NCBI GenBank assembly: GCA_021234155.1
Contig: JAJEKV010000083.1
Span: 524,332-588,331 of the forward strand
Reading direction: 5' to 3'
Length of the DNA stretch: 64,000 bases
Origin: Isoetes taiwanensis
Taxonomy: Eukaryota; Streptophyta; Lycopodiopsida; Isoetales; Isoetaceae
Below, piece after piece: positions 1-13,985 of the stretch (position 1 is the first letter of the stretch; the number at the start of each line of letters is the position of its first letter). A program made the translations under genes and the position numbers. The notes beneath the pieces are model-generated. The model had not been told where the DNA came from, did not search any database, and saw only the letters and a program-made list of their open reading frames with translations.

Positions 1-902
1 TAGTTCTGAAGGCGGACGACGTATCTCTATGAACTCCTTTGTATTGGGAAGGGGTAGAGACTCAAAGCTCAGAAGCTGATGCTCCAGAGTAGCCTCTCAG
101 CACACCAGATTCGCCTGCACAAGAGCCAATAACGGATGTGGGTGAAGGCCAGACCGGGCTAAGAAGGAGATGTCCCGACTTTGAACGATCCTCCGTGTGT
201 AAAGCCTACCGGGGATCATCAGGACTAGGTCCACGGCTTTGTCATCATGCGGCGTAAGTGTATGGCTGGCCTCGGCTGAATCTCGAAGTGGGTGTTCACT
301 TTCCAAAGGTTCACTGAATACGCAAAGGGGTCTCTAGTCACCTTGAGTCAAGATGTAGATCTCGAGGGAGTGATCCCTACCTGCTCCCACTGAACCGGGA
401 AGATGAGCCTCCAGAAACGTACTCCTTTGGTTGCGTATCCGCGGCTGTACCGTGTCCTCGACACTTTTCAGCCCACTCGCAAAGCGTACGGAGGGGCGGA
501 TGGAGGGATAACCTTTATGCCATGTTCAGGCGCTGCCCAAATCCATTGCCATGAATTCGTCCGCGAATGAACTCGAGAATCTGCCGCCGGGCCATCCCTT
601 CGAAGTCCGAGCCTTGGGTAGGATTCTGTAGGATGTGTCATCTTTGCTGATGCAGATAGGTGGATGGACATCCTTCGAGATGGTCATATGATGGATGTAT
701 GTGCTAATGACATGTATGTAAGTCTACGCTTCCGCAAAATTAGGCGCCGAGGGAGATGGGTAATGACCCTTCACTTTCCTTAATCGGGTGCACCGCCATG
801 CTTTTGCAATTTCATGAAGGGCCCCAGATAGCATGGAGTCGGGTATGGGGATGAACTCGCTTTATACCTGCGGAAAGCAACGAGGCGAGTAGGGATGCCA
901 CA
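1..902 (+). repeat. Family A LTR, 3' part (cut by window start)
   Basis: Collinear, with many small differences, with the 3' 900 bp of the complete LTR at 46147-47720. Shared landmarks include TTGTATTGGGAAGGG, GGGGCGGATGGAG, CCGAGCCTTGGGTAGGATT and the end GTAGGGATGCCACA, against GTAGGGGACGTCACA in the complete copy. No primer site like TGGTATCAGAGC follows, so this is a 3' or solo LTR rather than a 5' LTR. Small ORFs inside it are not genes. Confidence 0.85.
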
Positions 903-2317
903 TCGCACAACCATTCAAAAGTTGCCCGTGAAACCTACATCTTCCTCGACACAAAACATTCTATCCGCGGTGACTATGTGACAAGATGTTTTCGTATCCT
1001 TCTATGCGCTTACACCTAACAACTCCTTTGTCATTTCCTTTGTCATGAAAGTCATCTTTTGTACCAACTCGAAAGCACTTCGCACAATATGCATACATGT
1101 ATCTCTTTGGGATGGTGTATTTCTACCGGGCCTTTAACATCTCCAACATTACAGCGAATCGCAATATTTGCATTTGTGGTAGCTATCGTATCAAGTGCTT
1201 GGAACTACTAAAACAAAATCCCAAGACAAATTAGGAACACAAGACGGAGAATGGCAACCGAGAAATGATCTCGCCAGTATGACTATGTAATGTCGGGCCA
1301 TGATACAACAGTTGAAATAAGTCAAACCGAAGATAAAGATATGCATCTACCAAGTTAGATGCATCTTTTAGAAGCATCTTGACATTTGTTGATAAACTTC
1401 CTTGTGTATCCTAGGTGGGAGTGCATTAAAATATAAATGTGGGTCTTAATTAATTAAATAGCATAAATAGTAGTACAATGGTTTAAGAAAAAGAGTTTCT
1501 AAAAAGGTAACAATATGTTGAGAGCCAAGTTACCTTTTAAGAATAGTTATCCACCTTGAATGCAAGATGGACTCAAGTCTTTTGTCTTCGAATCAGACAA
1601 ACTTGGGTTTTGTTTGAATCCTCCTCGTCCCCTCTCGTACAGAACATCCAAAGAACTCAAATCATATCTTGTTCATGCAAACAACAATATGGAAGGAGAT
1701 CCCAAAGACCCAAAACATGTATCGTTAAGGCCACATTTGCTTAGCCCTTTGTTGAATAACAAAGAATCAGGAGGATTTGACCTTGTTACTAAAGGACTAG
1801 AAAATAGCTGATAGAATACCTAACAGCTTTAAGTTGAGCTAACTCTCACCCGACAACTCACTGTTGTAAATAAAACCCAAGGTCACACCAAGAAACAATA
1901 ACTCGAGCAATACGTAACTGAACGCATAATACCGATNNNNNNNNNNCATTGAGTTTTAGATGTTCTCATTGTTTCAATAATTTTGTTGCAGGAAAATGCT
2001 CTCTTTATTGTTTTATTGCTTTCAATTGTTCTTTCACGGTATTTTATTTTATGGTTTTAACTATAACCAATGGAACATATCGTTAGACAACATATACGAT
2101 ATATCATAGGCTGACCACTTAGAACATTCACCACTAAGAAATTGTGTGCCATTGTGTGATGTGTTGTTTGTCTTTATGATATGATTTAGCTAGAATTTTA
2201 AGTCTACCATAGTATGTGACGTTAAAATAAACTTCCTTCATTCCTTCCTTCTATGAGGATAGTCTTATGTTGGGTTAAAATTCTAGGAGAAAAAATGCCT
2301 ATTCTTGTTTCAGTTCA
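903..2317. other. Unassigned AT-rich non-coding sequence
   Basis: No recognisable gene, RNA or transposon domain. An 83-codon open frame at 1560-1811 (+) has no family resemblance that I can see. The stretch contains the assembly gap. Confidence 0.5.
1937..1946. other. Assembly gap (10 N)
   Basis: Ten consecutive N bases. The true distance between the two sides is unknown, so nothing should be read across it. Confidence 0.99.
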
Positions 2318-2560
2318 TAAATTCATAATTCATTTGCACTACCTGTCGATAGATTCATAAATTCAAACAGAATACAATTAATTGTCACCTTAACTCAACA
2401 TATCTAGAATCATAACAACCTCAAGACACTAAAATTTTTGAAAAACAATTATCCATTGCCATTTCAATACATAACTTTTTGTGCCATCTATAAATTTATA
2501 AATTCAAACAAAATACAGTTAATTTTCACATTATGGCAACTCAATATATCTAGCATCACC
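2318..2560 (+). repeat. Local direct duplication, about 145 bp period
   Basis: Two diverged copies (about 2318-2415 and 2463-2560) share ATAAATTCAAACA, AATACA(A/G)TTAATT, and ACTCAA(C/T)ATATCTAG followed by ATCA. Both are AT-rich and non-coding. Confidence 0.6.
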
Positions 2561-2984
2561 ATTTTTGCTACCTTGAATTATAAATATATCTACAACTTCA
2601 TGGTTAGTATACTTATGCCTCGCAACAACGTGCAACATTACTAGCAGGTAAATCAAAAACTTCTACTACATATTTGAGCCTCAAGAAATAATATAGTAGT
2701 GCTATAACTTTTATGCATGTATATTGTGGAAGGATATAGCGGAAGGTGTATTTTGGTTGTTATTGAGTACATGTATTCCACCAGAAAATATTGGACAATG
2801 CATGACTATATAACATATTATCACCATGAGGCCACACCTTTTGCCTCAAGCCTGCCTATTGCTAGTTAATTTTTTTGTTGGGTTTCAATTCCCAATAAAT
2901 GGATTTTTGAGGTCAAAACAAGATCAAATTTCAAAAATTTAAAGGCCCAAACAGAATCTTTTTTTATGCTCTATCTAATGGGAA

Positions 2985-3205
2985 CTAATTTTGAAAAAGA
3001 AGCACTTTTATTTTTAGGGTAAAAAAGGTCAAATGGATGATGTGGCAAAAGTAGATGGTGATTTGGCAAGAAATGTAATGACATGGCACTATTAGGATGA
3101 TGATGTGGAAAGTGGAGTGGCAAACAACTTTTTTCCTAGTCAAAAACTTTTCTGACATGGTGATGAGATGGATGACACTTGGATGGTGAGGTGGATGACT
3201 TTTGT
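2985..3205 (+). repeat. Degenerate GATGATGTGGCA-type minisatellite
   Basis: The motif GATG(A/G)(T/C)(G)TGGCA recurs irregularly (GGATGATGTGGCAAAAG, GGTGATTTGGCAAG, ATGACATGGCAC, GATGATGTGGAAAG, GATGGTGAGGTGGATGAC). Open frames on both strands here follow from the repeat and are not genes. Confidence 0.55.
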
Positions 3206-6200
3206 TTGGTATCACCTTGGCCAATTCTTGCTTTTCAAGATGTATGATGATAACAAATTTGCACTTTCTCTCTCTCTACTTTTTGTTGTTAAAGAGAATA
3301 TGGTCTTAGACTTAGGAATGGCCAAATTTGATAAATTTTTGCATTTTTCTCATGAATGGTGAATGAATGATGGGTGTATGACATGTAGTGGAATCAAGAT
3401 AGTAAAGCCCTAAAGTGTGAATTATGCCTTGGGAAGTAAAATATCATGCAAAAATCTTTCATTTTAACAAAATACCCATGTATTTCGAGGGTCTTCCAAA
3501 TTTGACAAAGGGGTCTTCAAGCTTTAACTCCTAATCTTCATACATGCTCTAGTTGAGTTCAAATCTCTTCTTCTGATACCCATATGATGTCAATCAATGT
3601 CTCTCACAGTTCTCCCATCATAAAAAGCTTTCTACAAGTCTTCAAAGATAGATGTCAAAAGAATCACGGTCCCATTAAGCTCATATATATCAAGTCAAGT
3701 ATTAATAGAATTGTATGATGTAGGCTATGCACATGGCTCTTCTATCTTTGCCGAAAATGTGGCAACATTGATAAGAAGCGAGAAACAATGATAATACCAT
3801 GGATTCGAAGTTAGCAGGAGTTATTCGTTAGCTAGCGACTATATGCTTGAAAATATGACTAGCGAATATCTGCTTATAATAACGAGGGTTTTATTTTGTA
3901 CTTTTATGCGTTTTATCTAAGGTTTTCATATGATTTGATGGTAAAATTATTACATGACACATACTAATCTGCTTACATCTAGGTGCACATTGTATTCCAT
4001 GTTTTAATTCTTAGTTTAGCCATGTTTTGCATGGTTTTGTGCCATCCAAATTTACCATCGTTTAATGGTCAAGATTGACTCTTTAAAGTTAAGTAATCAA
4101 AGGGGGATGATATTGACCCCCAATTTGGCAAAGTGAAATCAGCTAATGCGGATATCGAGCTATTCCTTTCTGGGAGTAAGTTGCCTTAGGGTTTGATTAT
4201 TTGATTAATAGAACAAGGGCTGCTTGGTTAGGGAAGCGACTGCTTGGTTAGGGAACGGTTGGGAGCGGCTTCAATCTCCCTTTCTGGATGTATCTTGAGT
4301 TTTATGATCCCAAAAATGATGTAAAATATGGTTTATAGATGATTGTTTTGAAACATTTGATCATTTCTTAGCTACGTAGTCGAATCGGTTAAGCTGGCAG
4401 GGAAGACAATCTTCTAAATGCTTCATCATGATACAATTGCATACCTTTGCCATAGTGACTTTCTGTGCATAGGAGGGGCAGCTTGAAAGCAGTGGACCGA
4501 GGATGTTGCGGCATGGGCGCTTCACGATTCTGCATATACTGTGGGCAAGCTGCCCAGGGGAGCTTCGTCAGTTCTTTCAGCGGATCTTTGGAAGAAGACA
4601 TACAACGATAAAGGTTGCATTTACGATCCGCGATAATGCACTTGGCTTCTTTCTTAGACGTAATACAAGAATGGTAGCATGTTCTTCCAATTGCTTTTAA
4701 CCTTTCACGATGTTCAAAGAGGCTCTTAGGCTGCGGCGTGGGAAGATGGTGCTTATATGGAAGGATCTTGGGGCTGCAACCGAGTTATAGGGTCTTAAGG
4801 CGTGTCTTGAGTAATTACCCGATTATAAAGCTAGATTAAGAGGAGGAAGAAGCTGTAAAAATATAGAAACTAAAGAGATTTTGTGCGAGTGTCGGCTCCA
4901 TCAGATCAAGTGAAGCAGATGCGCTCTAAGAATCTTTGAGATAAGTTGGTTCCATTTAGGCAACAGATAAGTCAAATGAATTGTGCATACATGATGCTCG
5001 TCGCGGATGAAGTTGTCTTGGTAGGTGGCACTAAAGGAAGGATGGAAATGAGATGAACTAAAAACCACAGATGCAGTATCGAGCAGGAGCTGTTCTAACT
5101 CTGTAAAGTTGGTCTTCATGGTATGTAGTTTTATACTCGAAGCTATACTCGAAGCATCGATAGGGGAACATAGACAAGGAGTATGAATGCTTGGGGTCTT
5201 TTACATGATCTTTTTAACATAGATTGGATCTTGCATATGCCATGGCATCAAATCTTGTCACACCGCAATGGGCAGGTGCATGTTTCTTGTATGGCTAATT
5301 TTTCTCCAAACTGAAATGATTAAATTGATGTTCTCGATTTTGCAAACATATACCTATATTTGATCACCCGATTTTATTAGCGATGAGTGCATCTTTCATA
5401 TGATGCGAGGGCATCCCGGGGTCATTTCGGTTCCCTTCTAAGGGCTTGCAGATCCATGAATTGGAAAAAAAGGGGGCAAAAATGCTGCAAAGAACCAACT
5501 TGGGATGCCTGTGCAATGTAAATCATTGCTTGGCATTGTCTTGTCGATAAGTTGCATAATACCGGCTCATTATTTGGTTATTTGCTTGTCATGTGTGCAA
5601 TCTTTGGTCTCGTGGGAAACAATACATGCTTTCAGGATGGTCACTTCAGTGCAAAACGGACTTGCATTTTACCAAGATAGATCACAGCATTTTGCAATGC
5701 TAAGTGCAAAACGGACTTGCATTTTACCAAAGATGGAATCTTGAAAGCATTTTGCAATGCTAGAATAAAAAAATAGGTGCACTTCATTATTAGGTTTATC
5801 ATTTCTATTAGATGCAGCCTTAGCCATAATTTTTGTCATAATACCCATTCCATTCGGCGAATATGCTTCTTCAACAATTGTTCACTTTGTACTGTGGTCA
5901 TTCATCCTTATTTGGCAAATATATAGATTAGTACGGTTTTGGTATTGGCACTATGGTTTTACCAAGGACTACCTTGAGTTCAAGTACCATGTTAATAAAA
6001 GTTGCTATTCATTACATGTTTGTTCTATTGCACTTTTCTCATGTTTGTTCCATTGATTTTCTTATATTTAATATCAACAATATTTTTTTTTAGGGGCCGA
6101 AGGGCCAGATTTCCTACACAGCCATTACTCCTACACATATAAGTAAATCCCTAAAGCCTGGTTTGGGTGCATATTCACAGGGGGTGACTCAGGGCATCGA

Positions 6201-8088
6201 GGCATTGGATGGGCATATTTGCGGTTATTCTCGATCTAGACCATAGATAGCAATCCTAGATTTTATGGGGTAATGCTTGTACAAGTTTAGTATCTTTGTA
6301 TAATAGGGTTTCTGAAATACTATAAGGTTTGGAAACAATGTCTAGCGTTATTTGGGGCCAAAAAAAATTCAAATTTTAACAAATTGAAACTTGTTATTGG
6401 CTAATTCAAGCATCTTTGAATTCAAATATGGAATCGAATTTTGAACTGAACTACTCTAACCTCTTTGAAACTTCATCTTAGTACCCAAACACAGTATTCT
6501 TTCGATCTTTGAAATTCCTTCATGTATGCACTTGTCATAGCTTATCACGAATTAAAGTCACATCTACCAATATATTTTTACTTCAAGTAGCAACAAAATA
6601 AGCACCATAAAAATGCCAGCACATAAATTTAATTGTTATTACTATTAACTTAAAAACATACGTACATTTGTCTCCCCAATCTCAAATTGCGATAACAAAA
6701 AAAAAAAAGCATATGGCTTACTTATTTTGCCATACTGGATTCACCAAAGTATTTAGGCTGCTGAGATTTTTTATATAACTTGATGGAATTGAAAAACTAA
6801 GAGCTCTGGTGGCGCCAATTGAAACTGATGATCACAGGGGTTAAGCTACTCCCATCTCGGATTCTATTTTCTTGGCCATTTTCTAATTTCCTCCAGCCCA
6901 TGATTTTCAAGCAGGAATTTGTGGTGTAGTTTTTGATGAGGTGGAAAAATTACACGTGGATAAAACTAGAATTTGAGGAAAATTTTGTAGGCAGGTAAGT
7001 ACAGTGTTATTAACTAAAAAAAGATGTTTAATGCAAAATAGCATAAGAAAAGTACGGAACAAGTGCAAACTTCCAAGCTTCATGTTCCTCTATTAAATTG
7101 AAGCACAAATATAAAATCACGAAATAATTTTTGCCAATGAAATCTCAAATGCGAAATATAAATGCTTGCAGATTTGAACACTTCCAAAGTAGATCTTTAA
7201 CACATCAAAGTTGCTCCCGACCGGGTCCCTTAGCATCTAGAAGAGTAAAAAGCTAAGCTTGTTAAAACATTCAAGATAATATAAAGGTAGTACTTGGTAA
7301 TCATGAGCAAGTGCAGAGCTTGATGGCATTTGTTGCAATATACGAGGTTTGGATCAGCTCTCACTAAGCTATCATTTTGGAATCTAGGCACTAAGTTAAC
7401 TCTTTCTTTCATTTCCTTTACCTTTTATTTATGCGGCCACATCAGGTTATAGTATGCAAGTAACGATTAAACCATTACAAGTAATGCTATTGAACTAGTT
7501 ATGGAACTAGATCAAGTGCACCATGCAAAATCTACATTCTACAATGAAGCGGCTCAAGCAAAAGAAACATGAAAAGAAAGAAACATACCTGTTGCTTATT
7601 GAATGACTATAATTTGCAAAGAAAACTATTAAAGAATGATCACTCTTGTTGTTTGTATTTGCAAAAGAAGAGCACTAAAAGTCCATGAAGCATCTGACTG
7701 GAACAGTGTCAGTGGTGAAAGTGAGACTTTATGGAGCGATCACGGCAGCCGAAATTTTTCCACCACTAAGCGTTTTAGGTTAGGCTCCATATGCAACCAT
7801 GTCCCGAAGCCATGGCATTCAATCTCCTAAAGAAATCCCTTTTTGAATGGGCACGTCTCTAATGTACATATTCCTACATTTTGGAAGAAAACAAATCATA
7901 TGTATAAGTAATGAATCATGAACTGCTTTGCTCCTCCCTGAGATTACGTTACCTTTGCTTCTTGATGCGTCTTGATTAGATGCAATCGGTAGATTAGCAC
8001 GAGGCGCCAAGGAGACATGAGGAAGGCATAGAAAAAGCAGAGGGAAAAAATGGGTGAAAAAAAGTGGCCCCAAAATGTATAAGGAACC
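3206..8088. other. Unassigned non-coding sequence
   Basis: No protein domain or RNA gene recognised on either strand. It includes a short direct repeat of TGCTTGGTTAGGGAA at 4210-4253, an A-run near 6695, and the 53-bp tandem repeat annotated separately. The scattered frames of 60-86 codons have no family resemblance. Confidence 0.5.
5650..5761 (+). repeat. 53-bp tandem duplication
   Basis: Two adjacent units share GTGCAAAACGGACTTGCATT, TTTACCAA and AGCATTTTGCAATGCTA. The second unit carries a small insertion around GGAATCTTGAA. Confidence 0.8.
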
Positions 8089-9088
8089 TTAGGACAAAAA
8101 AGACATATATATGTTTATACATGTATTTATGCAGTACTTTTGTCACGTGTCTTTTGGTTCATGGTCTTTTCACATGGGCAAGGCCACAGAATTTTGTATT
8201 TTTATTCAGCCCCAGGAATAGAGATGTAGTTTAAAGGCGTGGTCTCTTTATGGATAGTTTAAGGCTGATGGTCTCTTTTGCATGAAGGCCACACATAGAC
8301 ATGATCTTTGCGAAGATCAGTTTCAAAGTTGTTTTGATGTGTAGACTTGGAAGTCTTAATGTTTCAACACTCTAAAGTAAGTGACCCGTAGTATGAGAGA
8401 CTAAGACTTATAGATATGGTACGACATTAAGGCTACATAAGAAGTTCTTAGCTATCTCTTTGCTTATTGTTGTTACGACTAACTACCTATAGTTAGTCAA
8501 CATAGAGTGGTTAGAGTCTCAAGTGAGGATGGTCATTTGGTAGTGAAATTTCTACTCTAAGGACTAAATTAGAACATCTTTTAGTGCAGTTGTGTAGTGT
8601 CTCCTAAGATGCTTGGCGTCTTATGTATGAGAGAGAGAAGGTTTGGTGATATTTGTGGCTAATAGTCCAAAGTTAATTTAAACTTAACTTTGGACCACAG
8701 ATTAACCATAAGAAATTTATTTGAAGCAATAGTTCTGATTTGAACAGCCCTCCACACGATGGAGGAGTTGAAGACAATCTGTTGAAGACCACATGGAGAT
8801 GAAGACTTTCTCTGGCACATGCTATCTGAGGAGATGCTTATCAGAGACTCTAGGCGACAGAACCGGACTTGACATGGGTGACAATGAGGACATTATCTTT
8901 TTTTGGTAGAATACAAGAACATAACTTAGGACAAAAGATATATATGTTTATATGTATTTGCCTGATACTTTTATGCGTGTCTTTTAGTTCATGTCTTTTT
9001 CACATGGCCACACAATTTTATATTTACATTGCTTGGGAATAAGAGATATGGATTTGAGGCCCGATGGTCTCTTTATGGATGCGTCTTG
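8089..9088 (+). repeat. Direct duplication, arms about 845 bp apart
   Basis: Arms at about 8089-8280 and 8935-9088 share TTAGGACAAAA, ATATATGTTTATA, GTGTCTTTT(G/A)GTTCATG, TTTTCACATGG and GATGGTCTCTTT in the same order and orientation. It could be a tandem duplication or very short LTRs. No primer site or polypurine tract was found to support the second. Confidence 0.6.
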
Positions 9089-10626
9089 TTCGCTGTTGCA
9101 TTTAAAATAATGTCACGTTATTTTCGTTATTTTTGATACTTGCCTATAACTTAGTTATCCCGGTTGAAATGTAGCGTTATCTTCTATCCATGATGTTGTT
9201 TACTTTTATCAATGCGATGTTGTGGTCACTAGAGTTCTTCTTGCACGAGGGATAAAAGTATAGGGGAACTTGTATGAGCCCCGCCACTTGCTTTGGCCAG
9301 GGTTTACTGTTTATTGGTAGCTCTAGTCCTTCAACCCCAGAACTTTGCAGCTGAGCTGATTAAGCTCCCATGTCCATTTTCGGAGCTATTCCTGCAAATG
9401 AGTTTGGGAAGAGTCCTTGGCTTTTCTCCATTTCATGCCATTAGTTCCCTTATATTCGAGCTTGTGTTTTGGGAAAGAAACATCTTTGGCGTTCCTTTGT
9501 TGCCCCACGCGGGGAGATCGGCGGGATGTCTACAGACATCTGGTCTAGCGTGATAGAGCTTTCCCGAGCCGTCAAAGGAAACCAGTATTTTGTTTCTTCA
9601 TTGATGATCGCCAGTAAAATTGAACTTCTTGTTTTTCTCAGGAAAAGAGGCGGGGCGCGGAAGCTTTGTCATTCTGAGCTTCGGTATCGATATCGATCAT
9701 TCAAATCCCTTACGGCCCGATGATGGTAGAATACTTGGTGATCACTTTGTGATTTGTGATGAAGCGAGGAGTTCGCCGACGGCTCATGACACACTACATT
9801 CCCGGCTGAGAATGGCATTGCGAGGAGAAAAGTATCTTGTAGTGAAGCAAACTCTCTTGGTCAGGTCACATACATCCTCGCTTTGGGGAGAAGCTTTGTA
9901 GATCCAACTTAGCGGCGGTCCACGTTCAAAATCTGACTACTGCGCTTGATCCGCAGTTCACAGTGCCCTCCATGAGGCTATGGAGGAGCTCCAAACACGA
10001 TATTTCACATCTCCCGTTCATTTGGTTGCCAAGTTTTTGTTCATATACTCTTTGAGCTCAAAACACGATGTTTCACATCTCGGATTCATTTAGTTTGCCA
10101 AGTTTTTGTTCATGTACCCTCTGCTGACCGTCACGGTAGGATGATAAGGAAGCGTGCGATAGCTTTGTAGGCTATTTTAGCTGCGAGAGCGTACAACTAT
10201 TGGGATCGCTTCCGTGACCATATTCTTGAATCCTCACGATGGTATATTTCAATGCAGACATTCTTTAGTGGGGCTCTGGTTGTTTCGTGATAGACACACT
10301 TTGATTCACTGATCCACTTTGTCCATCATTGATCGACTTTGGAAGCTCACCAACTAGCCCATCCTCCTTTGACACATACACCCACTTGACGCACCTCTGC
10401 TCCTCCGGATTGCCAACTTCCCTTTGGATTTCCTTGATTGGGAATTTTGATGTGTATGTAAGTAGGCTTATTTGAGATTTTTGGTATTTATTTACTTTAG
10501 GTAATTTTTGGGTTTCTAGCTTGTTTTGCGTGCCCGCTTAGAGCTGCAGATTATTAAATTCTTCATCATACTATTAGCGTTTACGTAGACAAATTCATTT
10601 ACTATTTAGCTATTCGCGAATACAAG
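9089..10626. other. Unassigned sequence with overlapping short frames
   Basis: Plus-strand frames at 9293-9553, 9469-9723 and 9620-9901 overlap in different phases, which is the look of frameshifted former coding sequence or chance. I recognise no family. The 67-bp tandem repeat at 9989-10122 lies inside. Confidence 0.4.
9989..10122 (+). repeat. 67-bp tandem repeat, two units
   Basis: Both units read CAAA(A)CACGAT(A/G)TTTCACATCTC, then TTCATTT, then GCCAAGTTTTTGTTCAT. Non-coding. Confidence 0.75.
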
Positions 10627-10735
10627 ATGCGGATACAAAATGCTTGGATTCACTTTGCCTCTGATAGCAGGATACAAAATTAGCGAATTACAAAATTCTT
10701 TGGATACAAAATTCTTGGATTCACTTTGAATTGCA
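10627..10735 (+). repeat. Short interspersed GGATACAAAAT repeats
   Basis: Four to five irregular copies of GGATACAAAAT, two of them followed by CTTGGATTCACTTTG, within about 110 bp. Confidence 0.6.
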
Positions 10736-10739
10736 AATT

Positions 10740-13298
10740 TTGAAACTTGTTACAATGCAGAAAATTGTTTGTGAGTGTAAAGCTGCTGCATAGTTTCAAT
10801 AGTTTCAAGGCAAACCTAAACATGTTTTGCATTTAAACATAGTTCTGAGAAGCAGGGCATGATGTCGGTTTAGCGGAACTAAATCGTTTCCCCTTGGCCG
10901 AGTGAACTAGGCATTAAGTCGGGAACTTTGAAGAAGAAATCACAGGTTATTATTGAAGGTAGCGACAATAAAAAGGAGATTGGCCTGCAGTGCAATATCT
11001 GAAATAAGCAACAAGATTTGAAAAATTAACAATAAATAATAAAAAGAAAAAACTTAGCAATATTTTAATATCAATACTAGGAGGAAATACTTCTCGAGAT
11101 GTTTTATTTGACTTGAAAGTTATCAAACATCTCATAATCAATCAAACCTTTATATTGAGAGTGTTGTTCTCAGCTGGCAGCTGTTGACAATAGCAGCACC
11201 ATTAGGCACATGATCACTAGGCAGGTCCATTTCACAGGTGTACAGTGTCAGTCAATGGAAGAACCAACATGACCTGCAACAACCTAACATCTTCAATAAT
11301 TTCACAAAAGAAAAAACTACTACTAAATTTATCTCAGTACTTAGGAACGTCTGGAGCAGGAGTATCTGGAGGAAACCAAGCACTAACGGAATGCGAACCA
11401 TGCATTGGAGTTTTCCTTCATTTTCATCATCTCGGTAAAAGCGATGCAGATATAACCTCAAAATCAAATTGTGTATAGAGCATATTCACACTCATAGCGG
11501 CATTGATTTGAATATCCTTTAGCCGATCATACACTGCTGCTTGATAAACATACACAATTAGTAAAATGGCCAAATAAACAAACAAAGAAAAGACATTCCT
11601 TAAGCACACAAATGCGACTCATTGTTCCTATACTTACTGTAATTATCTTTCTAATTTGGAGGAACTTAGTATCTGACTTATCGTGTAGCAGTGAGCACCA
11701 CGACCACTCTTATTAGAATATCAAAGCCAAGGAATGCCTTATTTCTTTAATCCATAGAAATACCTTTCTACGCCAACTCTACCTTTCTGGGGCAAAATTT
11801 GAGCAATAAAAGCAAAATTAAACAAACAAATAAAACTCAAAAGCATGGAAATTAAATTTACCCCAAGTTTATTTGTTGCATTGGTACAAGAATAATGGCG
11901 CGTGCGGCATTTTCTCGCCGGGAGGAAGATGTGAATATACTTGCTTATATAAGCGAGAAAATCCTTCCTCGAAGCTCAAATACTTGAGTCCTAAAGTGGC
12001 TTGGATGATACCTGTATCAGTCATTTCCCATGCTTTCAGTTCTCTCCGTGCCATCCCCTAGAAGCGTGTGCGATCTGCGTTTGTTAAGCCCGTCGGGCGT
12101 GTGGAATGGGTGACTAATTTAATTTGTAAGAATTAAGGATAAGAATGTGTAATAGAACTTGTAGACATGAGTACCTGCGAGATGAGGGTTTAGGAGTTTG
12201 AAGCGTTAGCTATGGGTAAAGAATAACAAAGGCATATGAGTGCTTGTGTAAATGAGTGCATATAGTTTGGTGGTTTTAGAGCTTGCGTAATGCTTTAGGC
12301 TTTTGTGGATGTATTTTTGTAATTGCTGTTTCTTTTTATAAATTGCTTTTGGTATACACGCATTCCCATTCGAGCAGCTTTTTGGGCTACATTATTCAGA
12401 GGATTTTAAAGATTAAAAGATCTTGGGCCAATAATATGACCACATAACTTCCAAACATAAAGGTATTTGTCTCTTAGCATGAGAGCAACGCTATTTAAAA
12501 AAATATAAAAGCATGTACCTTTAGACTATGTATCACAATTATCTGGCATTCGAAGAAGGGAAAAAGGTTGTCTATACAAATGTAGAATAAATTAGGTTGG
12601 AAAATGTTAGTAAATGCTTTGAATGTTGGATTCTGCGAGGTTCTTTGGGCGTAATGTGAGGCAGTTGTGATATCTTGGGCATCGTGTTGAGGTGAAACCA
12701 AGGTGATATACTTATTCCATTGTATTAATAGAATTTGGCTATTGAACTTTCTTTAATGTTGTCAATGAAAATACATTTGACTTATTGGACAATATAATTG
12801 GCAATATATATGTGTCCAACCCCATACATTCCGAATCATACATTTAGTATCCTAATGACGTGCAAATTTATAAGATTATTATATGTACCTCATAGATCTG
12901 GGTAAACCATGATTCTTCCTGCTCTGACCATATGCATTTTAGAAGAAATGCATCTGAGGGTACTAAAATCTATCCTCTCTCTTGACAAACAAAAACTTTT
13001 AACATTTCACTTGGCAACATACATTTCCTTTTTAAAGTAAAATTTAATAGAGCATAACAAATGTAAATATTTGAAAAGTAGAAACAACCTAGCCTTACAA
13101 AGTCTTGATGTAAATAAAAAAGATGATTTAGATTACATGTTCCATTATTTTTTGTGAAAAATACTACTTGAATTTATTCACATCTCCTCCCTACTGCAAA
13201 AAATATATCAATCACTTTCAAAGCATGAAACTTGAAAAATATTGATACCACTTGAGGTGGCGGCAGGCTGAGTGCACTATGCATTTTAGCGGCTTGAC
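10740..13298. other. Unassigned AT-rich sequence
   Basis: Nothing recognisable on either strand. Short overlapping frames near 11240-11610 lie on both strands and have no family resemblance. Confidence 0.45.
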
Positions 13299-13299
13299 A

Positions 13300-13985
13300 G
13301 GAAAAAATTAAGCATACTATATATTTTTCATAAAAATAATTTAGCTATTTGCAAAATTTTCTGATATTTTGATATTAATTTGGCTAAGTTACTATTATTA
13401 ATACATTTATATATATTTGGCCGTGAAACTTTTTTGAATTATATATAACTTTTAGCGTATTTTTAGTTGGAAAAATAGTAACATACGGTACAAATAATAA
13501 TTAACAATCAAGGAACATACAATAATGTGAAACTGCTGAGAAGCTCACAACATAACCTGCGTCCATAGATGAACTACATTGATGTAGCGTCTTTGTAGAT
13601 ATAGCGATCAAATTGCACCTACCCACATGAAAGGAAGATGTTATACAACCAACTTGGGCATCTAAGGTTATTAGCGCATCTCCTCTCTGAGTTCCTTTGA
13701 GATGCATATGTGGTATATATATAATAGAAATTCATAGTTTGAAAAACTCTTATCATTGATGATGGTAGGTGGGGATATGTAAAATTATAATAAGAATTCA
13801 ATTTTGTTTGGCTCTTCGGCAATTTAATATATAAATATTATAAATACAAAAGAAAGGCTAATGCACTTTTCTTTTACAAGAAAGAGGAAAAATAGTTTTG
13901 GCTAATCATAAAAATAATGGAGTACTTGTTTTAACTGTGGCTATTTTTGCTTTTTAAAAAGAAATCTCTCTTCATAAATTCGTAT
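13300..13985. repeat. AT-rich dispersed repeat R1, copy 1
   Basis: Collinear with 47879-48610, clearly homologous along about 690 bp with numerous indels. Shared blocks include AAAAAATTAAGCATACTAT, AATAATTAACAATCAAGGAA, GATCAAATTGCACCTACCC and TTGATGATGGTAGGTGGGGA. The minus-strand frames of both copies share the peptide pieces LDAQVGCITSSF and GRCNLIAIST but are broken elsewhere. This is probably a dispersed element of unknown class. Confidence 0.85.
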
